Positions 21,225 to 33,957 are shown, counted from the first letter of the stretch. The stretch: DNA of 64,000 nucleotides from Roridomyces roridus (GCA_029378245.1 JARKIF010000054.1:124001-188000), one strand, 5' to 3'. The notes: generated by a model from the letters alone, not told the origin. Translations and numbers: made by a program.

Positions 21225-22190
21225 CTACGCGTGTGGATTGTACCAACGTTTCCGTCGGCGAGATCGAGGAGGTTTGGGTGGTGGTGGTGGAGGCGGTGAC
21301 GCGCGGCGACGAAGATAGGCAATAATATCCAACTGAAGAATAGGTCAGAAGATGAGAGATGGAAAGTAGCAGTTGCGTACCAAAAGTAGAATCCACACTA
21401 AATCCCAAGTGCAACGCAACGTTATGGGTCGAAGATCGGCTTGCGAGGCGAGGGCAACAACGAGACAATGTATCTAGAAGAAAGAGTTAGACACGTGAAA
21501 AAAGGAAGAGACAGGCGACGCACTTGGCCAAGGGCCCACGAGATCAGCTCCTCGACAACGATTCTCTGAATTCTAATCTGGAAGGAGCAATGAGTAAGAG
21601 GAGGAAATGCGGTCTAGGAAACGCACCTTCTGGACACGAACAAGCAAACAACCCAACAACCCAAGCAACATGTCCAACACGAAGCGGACTCCAAAGGAGG
21701 CGAGGTGGTGCTCGACACTCTCGGCAACGTAAACATCGCTCTGAGTTCCCATAACGTGGTCGTACAACATGAGCTTGGCTCCTTCCACCACGAGCGACGA
21801 CAGCAGGCGGCTGGGGTCGCGATTGACTGTCTGAGCTATAGCGAGCCAGGCGGGAAACCACTTCTCGGCAACGTCGATGTCGAAATCCGAAAAGAGGTTG
21901 AAAGGCGATATGATGTGTGGGTTGGGGAGAGCGGTGGGTGGCGGCAGCTCGGCGGGGAACTTGAGCAGGAGGAGTGGTTCTACGTCGAGTCAGCAAAGGC
22001 AGAGAAGAGATTCCGAAGAATGCTTACCCCAGGCGCAAGTCGGGGCGGAGGTGTTGTTGGTGGCGGGTTTGAAGGAGTCGGTTGGAGGGACGACAAGCCC
22101 AGGCGAAGACGACGAAGGCAAGTCGACGCTGGCGAGCAGGGAGCTGCCGACGAGGACGAGAACGAGGCGGCGAATGTGGCGAGAGAACAT
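21225..22190 (-). CDS. Hypothetical multi-pass membrane protein (256 aa)
   Basis: Not recognised. Exons 22190-22028, 21979-21627, 21577-21524, 21473-21381 and 21332-21225 join in frame. The N-terminus MFSRHIRRLVLVLVGSSLLA is a signal peptide or anchor. Further hydrophobic segments are FVLDMLLGLLGCLLVRV and LVWILLLLDIIAYL. The C-terminal tail has six consecutive prolines, then a basic stretch (RSRRRKRW). All exons have good GT-AG sites. It has no family partner in the window. Confidence 0.6.
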
Positions 22191-23570
22191 TGTTGTGGTA
22201 CTGGGTAAAGTGAAGAACAAACAATGGACGCCCGCATTTTATACTCGCAAGCCCTGGTCCCGTGCCAATGGCGGTGTTTGATTATTTTGCGGCTGTGCTG
22301 AATTATTCGTCACGGGGTCGTGAAATGCTATAAAAGGCAGTCGACATCCCCAATTTGGGTTTTCTTCTTCCTTGCCTTTAGCCATCATGTAGTGTCTCAA
22401 TATTATGCCCGTTTGAAAGACTCGCCCAGTGTGAACAGACCCGCAAGACACATTGAGTTACCAGAGCTGCTGGGTGCGTCGTCGACTTCACTCAAGCTCG
22501 CGCTTTCCAGCGACGCTGTCAACAAGCTTTAACAATGACGGCCGTCCAGTTTCCTTGCTCATTCTAGCAACGAGTTCACAAATGCACGCAGGCCGCTCAA
22601 GACGCAGACAGAACGTGGGCAGACCAAGGACTTCAAGGTACGTTCCACACCAAACTATGGAGAAGAAACGAATCCCAAGCACCAGTATCATTCTCTTCAA
22701 GCGACAACGGACCCATCTCCTTCGCTCGCAAGACGACAAACACGTTCGGGAATCGTCAGGCTCGGTGACGGAAAGGGCGGGCGCTGAGGTTTCTCGAGGT
22801 CCTGAGGGGTGGACGCGTTTCGCTCGTGAGTCTTCTGCCAGTGAGACCTTTCCCAAAGTATCGAATCTCGACGCCCAATTCCTACAGCCTGCTTTGCTCT
22901 CCATCATTTCCATTGCCCAGACCCATCTCCATCGCTTGAGGATCGACGAACGCGCTCGGGACGACACAGGCGTGAACAGACATTGCTCGACCACCGGTGG
23001 CTCTTGCTGCGCAGTCGAATGGCGTCGTGAGGGGTGGTAGTCCTGCTCTTTGTCCTGCTCGTAAGTCTTGTGAGGCTTCCACTTCAGTATCCAATCTCAA
23101 CGCCCGATTCATACAGCCTTCTCCCTGCTCTTCCATTCCACTACGGTCCGAGTCGTGTCTTCAACTGAAAGTCTGGGAAGGATGGCCATGTGCGTGCGTC
23201 TTCTCTCTTTGGAGATTCCGGCGTTCTGACTGAAGGTCTTGCGATTGCAGGCGTGGAGAGAAGAGAGTTGCTCGTCGGCGCGCGACGGCCCGGCCATCGT
23301 TGTCATAGCGACTTGGGGATCATGACTGCAAGACCGACGGCCGATCTGTCCGACTCGGAGACGCTCGACGACAACTCGACGTTGACTCGACGACCGACCG
23401 CAACTCAAGACTCAGTCGAGCCATATCGCGTCTCTTGTCGTCCTCAACGTCGACACCTCTTTTATTGACCATGACTTCCACTCGAAGTTTGACGGGTCCC
23501 AGCAACAGCGCGCCTTAACGTGGACATCTCCTCTTGTTGCTTGTTGACTATGAATCGAGCCCACTTGCTT
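22191..23570. other. Gene-poor stretch with a degenerate tandem repeat
   Basis: A 195-codon plus-strand frame (22453-23040) has no recognisable domain and I do not support it as a gene. Two stretches repeat loosely with a period near 220 bp: 22850-22905 and 23075-23135 share the order cttcc, atc(g/c)aatctc(g/a)acgccc, attc(c/a)tacagcc and tgctct, and gaggggtgg occurs at both 22803 and 23030. Confidence 0.4.
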
Positions 23571-23579
23571 CGAATTTCA

Positions 23580-24115
23580 ACGGGTCTCGACCAGCACGAA
23601 GCGCTCATCTGTTCGACATTGCGACGTGTTTGAATGAGGAAAGAAGAGCCGGCTTTGAAGTTCTCTTGGTATGCATACCTTCTTTCTTCATCGTCTAGCG
23701 TCTCAATTTAGCAAAGGGTCCAGTCGACCAGTACCAGCCGAGCACCAGACCCACGCACACCAGAAGCCCTGCCTGCTACGTTCCGCATTGCTCGACCTAT
23801 GCACACCCTTCTCAGCCATTCCAGTTCTTCCCGAAGATGGACGGGTCTTGACCAGCACAACGCACTCATCCGTTTTCCGACGCGTTTGAATGAGGAACGA
23901 CGAGCCGGCTTTGAAGTTCTCCCTGATCAATGTTGGGCCCCTTGGTGCGCATTCCTCGTCTTTTCTCCATGATCCATCGTCTCAATCTAGCAAAGGTCCA
24001 TTCTACCAACAGTACAAAGCGAGCGCCAGACCCACGCACACCCAAAGCCCACCTACCACGTTCCGCATTGCTCGACTTATGCGCACCCTTCTCAGCCATT
24101 CCAGTTCTTCCCTGA
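23580..24115. repeat. Tandem duplication (period about 262 bp) covering the 3' end of a sulfotransferase pseudogene
   Basis: The unit from gggtctcgaccagcacgaag (23585) recurs from gggtcttgaccagcacaacg (about 23847). Both contain tttgaatgagga and gagccggctttgaagttctc, and on the minus strand both end in the sulfotransferase C-terminus (EELEWLRRV, RAMRNV). The two units differ by scattered substitutions and small indels, so the duplication is not recent. Confidence 0.75.
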
Positions 24116-24870
24116 GCTCAGCAGCTTCGTTCGTTCGAGGGAATGGCACGTTGGGCACCTCCTTGCCGAGAAACTTGCATGAGCGGTCCCCAGCCACTCC
24201 TCAGCTCGTATTCCAGTAACCTGTCCTTCGGAGCGAGTCTCCTCACTTGGGCATAGCGCGCGCGATACCGACTTCTCGCATTCTTTCGCACCTCTTCAGG
24301 CGTGCTTGCACCAAACCCAGCTGCCATCCGCCTTCGCATCGATCTAACCACTCTGCCTGCCCAGAACGGGTCGAGAAAGGCTACGATGCGACTGAGTCGG
24401 AAGGTCCCGTCCGATGCCGAACGACTTGTACCAGCTCTCGATGTCGCGCTCCACCAAGATTATCTTGGCCTTCGGGTACGCGTCGATGAGCTCAGCTGCA
24501 AAGACGTTGCACGGCGCATCCGTCACTGCCATACAGTGGCCTAGCAGCTTGTCCCACTCTGCCCGCCCAAACGTGCCTCTTCCCTCAAACTTGACCACAT
24601 ACGCTTCCATCCAGCATCTCGACGTCCTGTGCATTGGCGCAGATACTGCTACCGTGGTAGCAATCGTTGTACCCCAACATCTCCAATGCAGCCTTTATCG
24701 CTGTGTAGAAGAGGTGAGCTATGGCTAATTTGGGTACGCCTCGTACTGACAAGCCGTTCAGACAAGACCTCCATGGGTACGAGGCGCCGACAAGTGCGTC
24801 GGTCGATGTCGGTGCTTCCAATGTCCGCAGATCGGATTTCCATCCAATTGGCGTTACAGTGTCCATGGGT
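24000..24870 (-). pseudogene. Broken sulfotransferase-like (Sulfotransfer_4) gene
   Basis: Minus-strand pieces in order: KAALEMLGYNDCYHGSSICA, then AYVVKFEGRGTFGRAEWDK, APCNVFAAELIDAYPKAKII, LVERDIESWYKSF, then a basic region, RLAPKDRLLEYELRSGWGPL, CKFLGKEVPNVPFPRTNEA, and a hydrophobic C-terminus GGLWVCVGLALALYCW. From memory this is the order of basidiomycete P-loop proteins related to PF17784. It is broken: an extra base after QDVEM, another after GWGPL, and loss of the N-terminal glycine-rich P-loop. The 3' end is tandemly duplicated. Confidence 0.8.
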
Positions 24871-25568
24871 ACTGGTGGAGTGAGGCCAAGGGCTCGCAGC
24901 AGAGGTATTTAATACACCCAGCAAATTCTCGTCATGGTCTTGCATTGCCCGTTCTAAACCGCACATTATCGCCGAACCGCAGCGTAGGTTTTCGATGCTC
25001 GGCGCTCAGGGAGATCATCGCATTCTCGAGCGCGGGAGGAATCACTTTTTCGAGCGGTATTCACTATACCTCTCAGGGAGGCCGTTGACAGAGGTGCGAT
25101 TCCGATTACTCTTACTGTGTTTGTTTGTCTGATTCTGGGACTGCAGGTGCAAATTGTCTCCGTCCACTCTTCCTGCTTCGTGCACTCCATCTATGTATTT
25201 TTCAAGTGTGTACCGTTACCCTATAACTTAACTTTTCACCACCGCAATGCGTGTCTTCTAAGTATATTCCGTCGCTTCAATTCGAGGCTCTGCAAAATTG
25301 CAGGTGGAGACTGGGGAGATGCTCATCGACCGACGGCCATTGTTGATCCGCTGTCCAACGGCCGACTGATTCGAGGCGCCGACCAGCAGCCAATCCAAGG
25401 TTAATCCAAGCACTTAATCGATTCTCTTTGGCTCTCCGAATGGGCGCCAGTAATGCCCTCAGGCAATGCTACGCTCGACTCGAGTCACTCGAAGAAACCC
25501 CGTGCCTCCGTGCCCTATCTACAAAACTGCGAACGCGACCAACAGATCGGCGCTAATGCACATATGGT
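24871..25568. other. Intergenic stretch, nothing supported
   Basis: Between the sulfotransferase relic and the 3' end of the NACHT gene. Open frames are short and without recognisable domains. Part of it (25300-25560) has a weak decayed match at 57.9-58.1 kb. Confidence 0.4.
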
Positions 25569-28500
25569 TCAACTAGAGCCCGACTTAGTGCCAGCTTCGT
25601 GGAATATGCAAACAAACTCACGATCGCAGTCATCTTCAGGGTCAAACTTCTCCAGCCTCCGATCCAATTGCCCGATACCCAAATCATCAGGCAACTGCGA
25701 ACGCTCATGGCACTTGGCCCATCCGCCCAGGTCCGTCTCTTCCCGCAGATAACACCCAAAAGGGGGCGAACGCCGCCCAAACACCTTCTTCAGCGCGTAC
25801 AGTGCACGAAACTTGAGATCCTTCGAATAGTGGTACTGGTCGTCGACAGGCACATCGGATACATCCATCGCGCTTCCTTTCGTCTCGCTTCCGAGGATAA
25901 CAGAGGCAAATTTGCTGTTGCCTACTGCTGGGAAGTAGTAAATGTGCCGCTGCTCGGCGCTCTCTGGCATGAAAATGGGCTTGCGGGGTACCACAACCGG
26001 TTCTTGGCCCGAATCTTGTGGCTTGAAAAGTGATATACGGAAAACCTTGAGGATCGCGGTACTCCGAGTGAAATACAGATGTGTCGGGGTCCACGTCAAC
26101 GTGTACGGCAATTTGGAAACCGCCAGCGAAGTCCGAGAGCCCAGATCTATCCTGGCACGGTGCACAAGGACAGGAGGGCTCCTTGTCGTCTTCCGCTCCG
26201 ATAGACGATACGTGGACACAAGAAGTGCAAGTTTGATGGGTTGAACAGTGCCCGGCTTTTGCTTGCGGTGAGGAAGTGGCTTTTTCTGGCCTTCAAGAGA
26301 CGCGAAATGGACGTAAAGGCCGCATGAGGAGAATTGACCCTTGACAAAAATCTGGCGGGCTAGAAACAAAGTTATAAACGACCGTGAAGAGCTGTGAATA
26401 AGGCTCACTGTATGATGTGGATGGACGCAATTTGCGTACAAAGTACGTCTTGGCAGCAAAGTCTGCAAACAAGACGTCGCCCTCGCTCAGCGGCCAGACC
26501 ACTAGGCTCGTCGAGGGGTGGATGATAGGCGGCGACTCGTATAATAAAAATCGCGAGAATCGCGCAAAGTGGAAGATCTTCACCGGGACGGCGTTGGTAC
26601 TAGTATCCAGGATGGTGATAGATGCTCTGAGTTCGCGGCGAGGTTCGGTTTGATTGTCGTCCGAGTCCGAGTCACCCCACTCATTGTCTTTGTCGTCATC
26701 GTGCCAATCCCCGTACCCGACAACGTTGTCGGGATCGACTTCAGTGTCCGAATCCAATTCCGTCGGATCGGTGTCTCCTTCATCTGCATCTGTCTCGGAA
26801 TCCGAGTCCCCACTCTCCTCCATGTCACTCAATGGACCTGCCCAAGGTGTGATGACGTCATCGTCAAGGGCAGAGTATTCGCTTGAGCATTCACTCCACG
26901 TCTCGTACCCTGCCTCCTCCTCGCCCACGTCGGACTCGTCTGAAGACTCGTCATCTAAAACCATCCCGTATTCGCGCCGCGATCGACCCTCCATCCTGAA
27001 CAAGGCAACACCCAAAGAGTCCATCTTTTCGTTCGGTAGACCACTCCGATAGGGCTCATTTGCTATAATTCTTCTGCTGGCAAGGACGGTGATCGACCCA
27101 CGGACTGCAAACTCTTCAACACAAGCTGGATGCTCTGGGGATGCAGCACTGAAACCCGGCATGGCGATATAATCCCCTTCATCGTTGCGGTGGAACAACT
27201 GGGTACCAATACGGAGGAACTCGTTTGACTGCGCAAAGGCTGCCGGAGGTGCGCGACCAGCACGCATATTGGGAGTTTCATCTGCCAAATGCTTCACATA
27301 TAAGCGCCAGTTGGTGGAATTATCGTCCACAACGACTGTTTGAGTTTTCTGCAATTTTGGAAGATGCTCGCCGGGGGAACAACACCACTGCTCGCAGGTG
27401 AATACAAGTGACCCGTTGCCTCGAGATCTGCACAATTGTTTAGACCATCATTGGTATTTAATTGTTCCACTCACGTCAGAATCAAAGTGACCAATTCCCT
27501 CCCATCGGCTCCTATACCCTCAAAGCATTGAGGACTTCCGGTGATGGGATAGCTCTCATTCTCGAAACGAAAGGTAGGATATCTACATTTCACCTTGGAC
27601 AGGAAGTTTTGAGAGCCAAGCACCGGCCACCAGCAACGATTGAGTTCGCCCGTGTACGGCAGAGTTTCAGATGTCGGATTGTTGAATCGAGGACAGGTGA
27701 GGAAGTACTTCCACTCATGGACAAACTCCCTGAAGTCACGCCACAGCTTTAACCCAGCAGGTGTCCCGGAAACAAACCATGCCGGGAGCATCCGGCGCAA
27801 ATAGACGTGATCATCCTTCTGGCAGTCGAAGCGGAAAACACCAAACTGCCCATCAACCCACAGACTTTGGACTTGGATGCAGGTTTGGAAATTGGGAGAG
27901 GTGAGGAATGAGCCGACGTGGTTATACAACTCCTCAGACGGCGTCAACGCGTCCATCCCCTTGTCCCAGTATTTGGCGCTGTAAGAAAGGAAATGATGGA
28001 CTGAGCTTCCAGATCCATCAATCCATCGCCCGTCCGTGCCCTTTCTGAGGAGGCGTGCATAACGAGTTTGGCTGAGGTAAAGCAGTGTCGCCTTTGCGAT
28101 GACATCTTGGGTGATGAGCAGATCGGTACGTGGGTCCGAGCCTATCTCGAGTACTCCGGGGTTCTTGAGAAGAAATTCGCGAAGGGTCGAGTGAAAGATG
28201 CGGCAGATAATATCTTCATTCTCGGAGGAGCCGTTATCTTGCTGAAGCTCAATGAGAGGTGGAAGTAGTTTGCGTAGCAAGGGGCTGAACGGCATCTTGC
28301 CAGGCTCTGGGGATCGGGGATTGGGGCTGAGCAAGAGACCTGTGGCCTCCTGCACTTCCACCATGCGCAAGGGCCGCCGGGCGAAAGCTACCAGCGCAAA
28401 GATCTTGCTGAAAAGGGTATGAATACAGACATTGCAAAGGAAATTGATATTCACCTCACGACCGGTAAGTGCTTCTTGTCGTAGCGTTCAAAGATTCGTC

Positions 28501-30897
28501 GATAGTATTCGTCTAACGTATCCGGTAGACCGCTCTCCACAAATTGCTTCATGTCGCTCAAGCTAGTCGTCTCCTGCGTGGCCAGAATCAGCACATGCTT
28601 CAATATCGATTCGATATGCCAACCTTGATACTCTTGAGCATCTGACTCGCCCATAGGAAGTTACACTCTGCCCGCGATGCCAGACGGGTGAACACGTTAT
28701 CCTTGTCTTCATCGGATATCTCCAACTCATCGAGTTCCGGGTTGGCCCGCGAAAGGTACATTGTCACATCCTGCTTGACTTTTTGCCTGATATCGAACAC
28801 CATATAGCTCTTGAGCTTCTGGTTGATATTGGGGTGGTATTGGCTACTGCACCACAAGCGAATCCGTTCCGGATGGTCGTTGGTCAGCTTGACGAGGAAA
28901 TCTAATGTTGTAGCTGCCTCTGTCCATCGGACGGTTTGTGCGCTCGTACATTCCTCGTCCAGGCCGTCAAGAATGAAATACGACTTGGGGAGGAGCTTGA
29001 CGAGCATTGTCACGAGCTCCTGGACTCTTTCGAGTGAGCAGACAACATTCTGCGTCTTGGAGTATATGTCCTCCGAAATCGTACGAGCGCGGTTCCAATG
29101 CTCGTCGAGAAGTTGGCTGGCGAGAATCCGAAGGGTTTCTGCAGCCAAGTTAGGCTGGTCGAAGCGAAAGAAGTGGTATGCTATCGCCGGAGCTGCTGGA
29201 TCTTCTTTGATCGCACGGATTATGCGAGATGAGAGGATGGATTTTCCAGCAGCGGCCGGGGCCTGCACCCAGAGAATTGGAGTAGATGATCCACTGGCAC
29301 CAATCGACATATGCCGGATCTTGAAGGAGCCATTCGCAAGTTGCGCCGAACTGCAAGCCCTGGAGGGTTCGGAGATGTCTCATGTCATCTTCGTTTCCCT
29401 GCCGAGAACAAAGCCAATTGATGGTGTTTCGATAACGTTCACCTGCAAAAGGATGAGTACGCTTCGAGGAGGAAGTTAGTTGTATGGACCTTGCCGATCA
29501 CTCTCAGCTTCCTCCCGCCGCGCTGCCGACGCTTTTCGCTCTTTACGAGCATCAACTCTCTCCATCTCTGCCCGGAGCCGCTCGAGTTCAGCGGCTTCCC
29601 TCTCTGCTTTGCTCTTGGTAGCCTCGAGTATGGAAGCCGCTTTCTGGATCTCGTCGGCATCTTCCTCAATGTCTTGGATGATTGCATTGAGTTTGGCTGT
29701 ACTAAAGGAGGACATTGCCTTCAACATTCCAGTATACCCTACATGGTACATCAGCGCCAGTTATTCTAGCGATAGGGAAGACTCACAGCAAGTATCGCAC
29801 TCTTTGTCGACGCGGCACCAAAAGCGGATGATATTGGTAAATGCGCGGCAAAACAGACGCTGGAGCGTCTGGGAGTCGCCGTACAGGTACTCGTAGTCGT
29901 TGATACGTTGGATTTGGGCAGTGAGCAAGCGCAATTCTTTCTTGATTGTGTCGAAAAGACTAATGAAGCGATGGGCACCCTGGGTAGGCCTCAATGGGAT
30001 AACTTTCACCGAAACTGGCTCACATACGTCCACGACGATTTTAACAGCTCCCCATATCAGGGCACTTGGCATGGGATCCGCTGAAGCTTTTAGATCGTGA
30101 GTACAGCGCCCTTGCCCTTGCAGACCAACAGACCTAGGTTGCTGATAATGTCATTGAAATCTTTGAGAGCATCGACGACCGGTCGGAGCACTTTGGTGGC
30201 AATTCGTCTTCCAGGTTGGTCAGAATATTGTTGCTCGATCTGTTTGAGAGATTCATTGACGGATTCTGGGGTGACTGTGGTCGTAGGAGAACAGCAGGCC
30301 ACGATAAATTTGCGCTTCTTCTTCTTCTCCGGGAGATCTTGTATGTATTTCTGCAACGCGCGTTGAAAGGCTGAACACGGTCTGGGAAAGGGGAGGTGAG
30401 AAGTAACCAGGGTCCATAACAAGCTCACTTACATGAGCAGACGTCATGACGCGTCTCCAAAACGAGGGGAAGGTCGAAAGCTCGCAACCCCGAAGTTATG
30501 TCTGTTCTCGGGCGCTACGAGCATAGCCTCTTGACGACAAGGCACGATACGTGGTTGTCGGGCGCTTCTTCACGGCGGTAGGAGATTGAGACCGATGGCA
30601 CGGAAGACTTGCGACTGCCAGGACGCATTGTGTACATAGGACTCGGAATGGACTCTGCAAAAATTCGGCGGATGATGTCACGGATCAACACTTTGTTCTT
30701 CCTCTCCTTCCACTCTGCTTTCTTCTGCCAACGGTGGACAATGTTAATAATCGACTCCGCCCGAACTCTCTTATCATCGTGGCTGTACCACAGCACCATC
30801 TCATGACGGTCTGAACGGACCTGTCCGGCCAATTCAGTAAAGCTCCACGGTGTACCGCCCTCGTGTCTAAAGAGACGCCCAGTCTACTTCTGGACAT
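25569..30897 (-). CDS. NACHT-type NLR-like (STAND) protein, possibly frameshifted
   Basis: Fungal NLR-like ATPase of the kind linked to non-self recognition. Supported exons: 30370-30134, 30086-30028, 29979-29787, 29738-29490, 29442-28624, 28573-28455, 28407-27475, 27427-26409, 26359-25569. The N-terminal domain (VTPESVNESLKQIEQQYSDQ, ADPMPSALIWGAVKIVVD, INDYEYLYGDSQ) resembles fungal STAND effector-adaptor regions, followed by a coiled coil (29490-29740). NACHT: degenerate Walker A QAPAAAGKS, Walker B YFILDGLDEE. The large C-terminus has an acidic stretch and no clear repeats. One extra base near 29295 separates TCEWLLQDPAYVDWC from the Walker A frame. The start is uncertain: frames continue to an ATG at 30897, but only through 35-36-nt introns. 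Confidence 0.7.
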
Positions 30898-30941
30898 GCT
30901 ATATAGTCGCGTCGCCTGGCTTATTTTTGGAGTCCTCAGAC

Positions 30942-33018
30942 ATGAATCCCCTCGTAGAGGAAGCTTCCAAGCCAGTTTCCCATTCACGTATTCTCCGCTA
31001 TGACGAATAGTTCGTATCCTTTGGCTCCTCGTCTTTCTGACTTCTCACATCTGTGCCAGTTTCGACCTGCGGACTTTTGCAAAAACGCTCCGAAAGACAG
31101 CCAAACCAGCCAAGAAGATAAACAGCAAGAAGACGGTTCTTGTGGTTAGGCGAATTATTGACGAGAAAGGTCAACATAGCGGGACGGAGGTTGATATCAA
31201 GAGTACTGCATTGTGTCAACTCCTCCTCAGTATCAACGCCGAAGTCGAGGGCGGCACTTTGACTGTGAACAACCCGACCGTGCGTACTCATCCTTCCAAT
31301 TACATTGTCCTCATCAGAGTACAGATGCTTTCCAAAGAATTGTTCCATTGCCGTCCCGGTTTATTGAAGCGGCTAGAGGAAGAGCAGGCCAGGTCCGATA
31401 TTAACGAGGATCTCATTAACGACATATCCACGGCCCTTCAATTCGTAGAAGAGGATTACTCCGCAACCCTGGGCGATCTCAATCTCCTTGCTCACAACGA
31501 GATCAGCTACGAGCTGCTATGGGTCGTCTTCCAGCCCAACGCTCTCGTATATCGCTACCATCCTCATACCGAGCAGGACCAGCTCCTTCTCTTGCGGACG
31601 CTCGAGTACAAACGACGCCCTAATGGCTCATACTACGTCGAGCTCGCTTGCGATTGTATCAACGACGATGGCACCGCGTTTGGTCTTGCTCGCGAAATCA
31701 TCGAAATCGACGCCTTCCGTGGCGCACGCCGGATTCAAGATCTCATCGCGTTTCCCCTTAGTCATCACACGAGGAACGAACAGATTCGAGCCATGGCGCT
31801 GGAACGAGGCAAAAAGTTCATCGGCCTCAAGAAGCACAGCTATCACGAAATAAGTGGTCCTGCCATGCGAGAAAAGATGAATGAAGCTTGGGAGTATCGG
31901 CAGTTTAAATTCAGTGTAAGTTATGCATTTTGCTTATCTCATCTCCTCTAAAGTTGATTCAATTTCCAGACGCGCGGCCGTGTAATGATCGACCCCGTAG
32001 CATTCCGCCTCTTCGAGCCAAACTGCACCTACAACTTCAGAGTTCACCGTCGCCTCGAACGAGACCGCCTAACAGACCAGCAACACATGATCTGCACGCC
32101 CATTGCCCTAGGATTCTGTTTTGGTGTCAAGATGTGGGGTGGGTTCGCGCTGGACCGGCTGGAGGATATTGCGTGGTCCGAGGAGGCGTTCCAAGAACTG
32201 GTGTTGGGCCCCAAGCAGAAGAAGCTGATACACTCGCTGTTCAAGAGTCACAGCGCGCGCGCCGCCGTCTTTGATGATATCGTCAAAGGCAAGGGAAAGG
32301 GCCTCATCGGCTTGTTTTGTGGGAGTCCGGGGACGGGCAAGACGCTTACAGCGGAAGCTCTCGCAGAGATGACGCACCGCCCGCTGTATTCGGTCAGCGC
32401 AGGAGAGTTGGGCACGGAGCCTAAAGAGCTGGACGAGAAGCTCACCCTTATTTTGGAAATTGCACAGACATGGAATGCCGTGCTTCTCCTTGACGAAAGT
32501 GAGGTGTTTTTGCAACGCCGATCCTCGGGGGACGTCACCCGGAACGCCTTGGTGTCGATATTCCTGCGGCAACTGGAGTATTATCAGGGTATTATGATCC
32601 TGACCACGAATTTGATCGAGCAGTGCGACGACGCCTTTGAGAGTGCGTCTATCTTTTTCTGCGACGCCACTCGCTAAACTCTTCCACTAGGCCGAATTCA
32701 CTTCTCTATCCGCTACCCAGACCTCGGCGTTGACTCGCGGAAGGAGATATGGCAAAAGTTCTTCAAGAAGGTGTTGAAGAACTCCACGGATATTTCGTCC
32801 CAAGACCTCGATAGGCTCGCCAAGATTCCTATGAATGGTAGACAGGTTCGTGTCTGATATCTACGCCAGGTAATGTCCTGACAAAAAGCCTGCAGATTAA
32901 GAATGTTATTAGTAGCGCGCAGTGTATAGCCTTGGATTCCGATTCGGACTTGACGATAGAGCACGTTGATGAGGTCCTGGACGTTGTAGATGACTGGCAT
33001 GTAGCTACGCAGCACTGA
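30942..33018 (+). CDS. AAA+ ATPase with an N-terminal DUF7025-like domain (609 aa)
   Basis: Large fungal AAA ATPase of unknown biological role. Exons 30942-31009, 31060-31279, 31325-31915, 31970-32642, 32691-32845 and 32896-33018. The N-terminal half has the family's typical text (SGTEVDIKSTALCQLLLSIN, RVMIDPVAFRLFEPNCTYNF). The C-terminal ATPase has Walker A GSPGTGKT near residue 410, Walker B VLLLDESEVFL near 464 (DES where classical AAA proteins have DE[A/D]), a sensor region MILTTN and the arginine-containing RIHFSIRYPDL. The start codon lies 44 bp from the farthest possible start of the divergent NACHT gene. Confidence 0.85.
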
Positions 33019-33459
33019 GGAGCCGTGTGTGTATTCATGGAAATGAAAGATCTTGGCTATTCGGGCATTTGGAACTATTCCAGAGTCCTTAAGAGTGGCT
33101 CTGAGAGCTTGTTACTACAATGCTATGGCCTCTCGAGCGTTCATGTGATTGATCCCGACGCCGGATCAACAACTTCAAAATCTCATCCTTCTCGTCATCA
33201 CAATCCTGGAGACCGACCAAGCGCAGTTCGGGACTGGTCTCGTACATAAACGTCCTTGAAACGCCCGTCCTCCTTTCCTTTCTCTTTCTTCCTAGTACTA
33301 GGCCGGCCTGTTCCCTCTTCAGTTTCATTAATATTCCGACAAACCTGCTCGCGTGTTTTTGAAGACATGTCATTTATTCCCATACAACCGAACCCAAGTC
33401 TTGCATAAAAAGTACACGACAAAGCATAGTAAAACGACGTATACCCACTTCCGCGCATC
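33019..33459. other. 3' flank of the AAA gene, nothing supported
   Basis: No convincing gene on either strand; open frames are short and without domains. Confidence 0.4.
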
Positions 33460-33901
33460 TCAGTACTCGGATATTCTATATCGACACCGGAATTCCCCCA
33501 GATTGAGCTCGAGCCCTTTGAAATCCATGCCAAGCAGAGATATCCTGAAAGCAGCTGAGGAACTCACCCAACTTGCGCAATATCTCCCTCATCTCCTCCT
33601 CCTTGACCGTCTCCTTCATCCGGTCCTCCGGGCGCGGCTCGTCGAAAGTCTGAGGGTCAGGCCCATAGTGCACCCACTCGCCCTTCTGATACTGCGTCAC
33701 GACCAAAAAGTCGTTCCACTCGACGCCCTCGCGGGACTCGTATTCGACGCCAAGGGCTACGCCCATTTCGTCCTCCAGAATAATATCCAACTGAACGCGC
33801 ACACTCGCGTCGGCGGTATGATTCTCCGGGAGCATGAAAGCGCCAAGCGCGTTATACCACCGTACGCCTTCTTCACAGGGCACGAGGATGCCTGCAACCA
33901 T
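33460..33901 (-). CDS. Small tandem-array protein, copy 1, ATG lost at the ancestral start
   Basis: Unknown family of three tandem copies. Exons 33901-33568 and 33515-33460 give 129 aa from an internal ATG (AMVAGILVPCEEGVRW). The homologous start in copies 2 and 3 would lie near 33961, where the frame has TTG instead of ATG, inside the last codons of copy 2. Conserved blocks: DASVRVQLDIILEDEMGVAL, W(N/D)DFLV(V/A)TQ, GEW, ED.MKET, MREIL. The second exon (LELNLGEFRCRY) aligns with copy 2 (LRLNPGKFMSHY). Whether it is translated is unclear. Confidence 0.5.
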
Positions 33902-33957
33902 GGCCAGATATGAACGTGCGTACAAGGTGCTCGAGGAAGTACCCGGAGGAGGATAAT

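Noticed and set aside
21118..21318. Plus-strand frame with a glycine run
   Set aside because: Antisense of the poly-proline tail of the membrane-protein gene.
22453..23040. 195-codon plus-strand frame as a gene
   Set aside because: Basic, low-complexity, no domain or family partner, overlaps a degenerate repeat.
23570..24120. CRISPR-like array
   Set aside because: Only two units of about 262 bp with pseudogene content; the genome is eukaryotic.
26654..27052. Plus-strand Ser-rich frame (132 codons)
   Set aside because: Antisense of the acidic Asp/Glu/Ser stretch of the NACHT gene exon.
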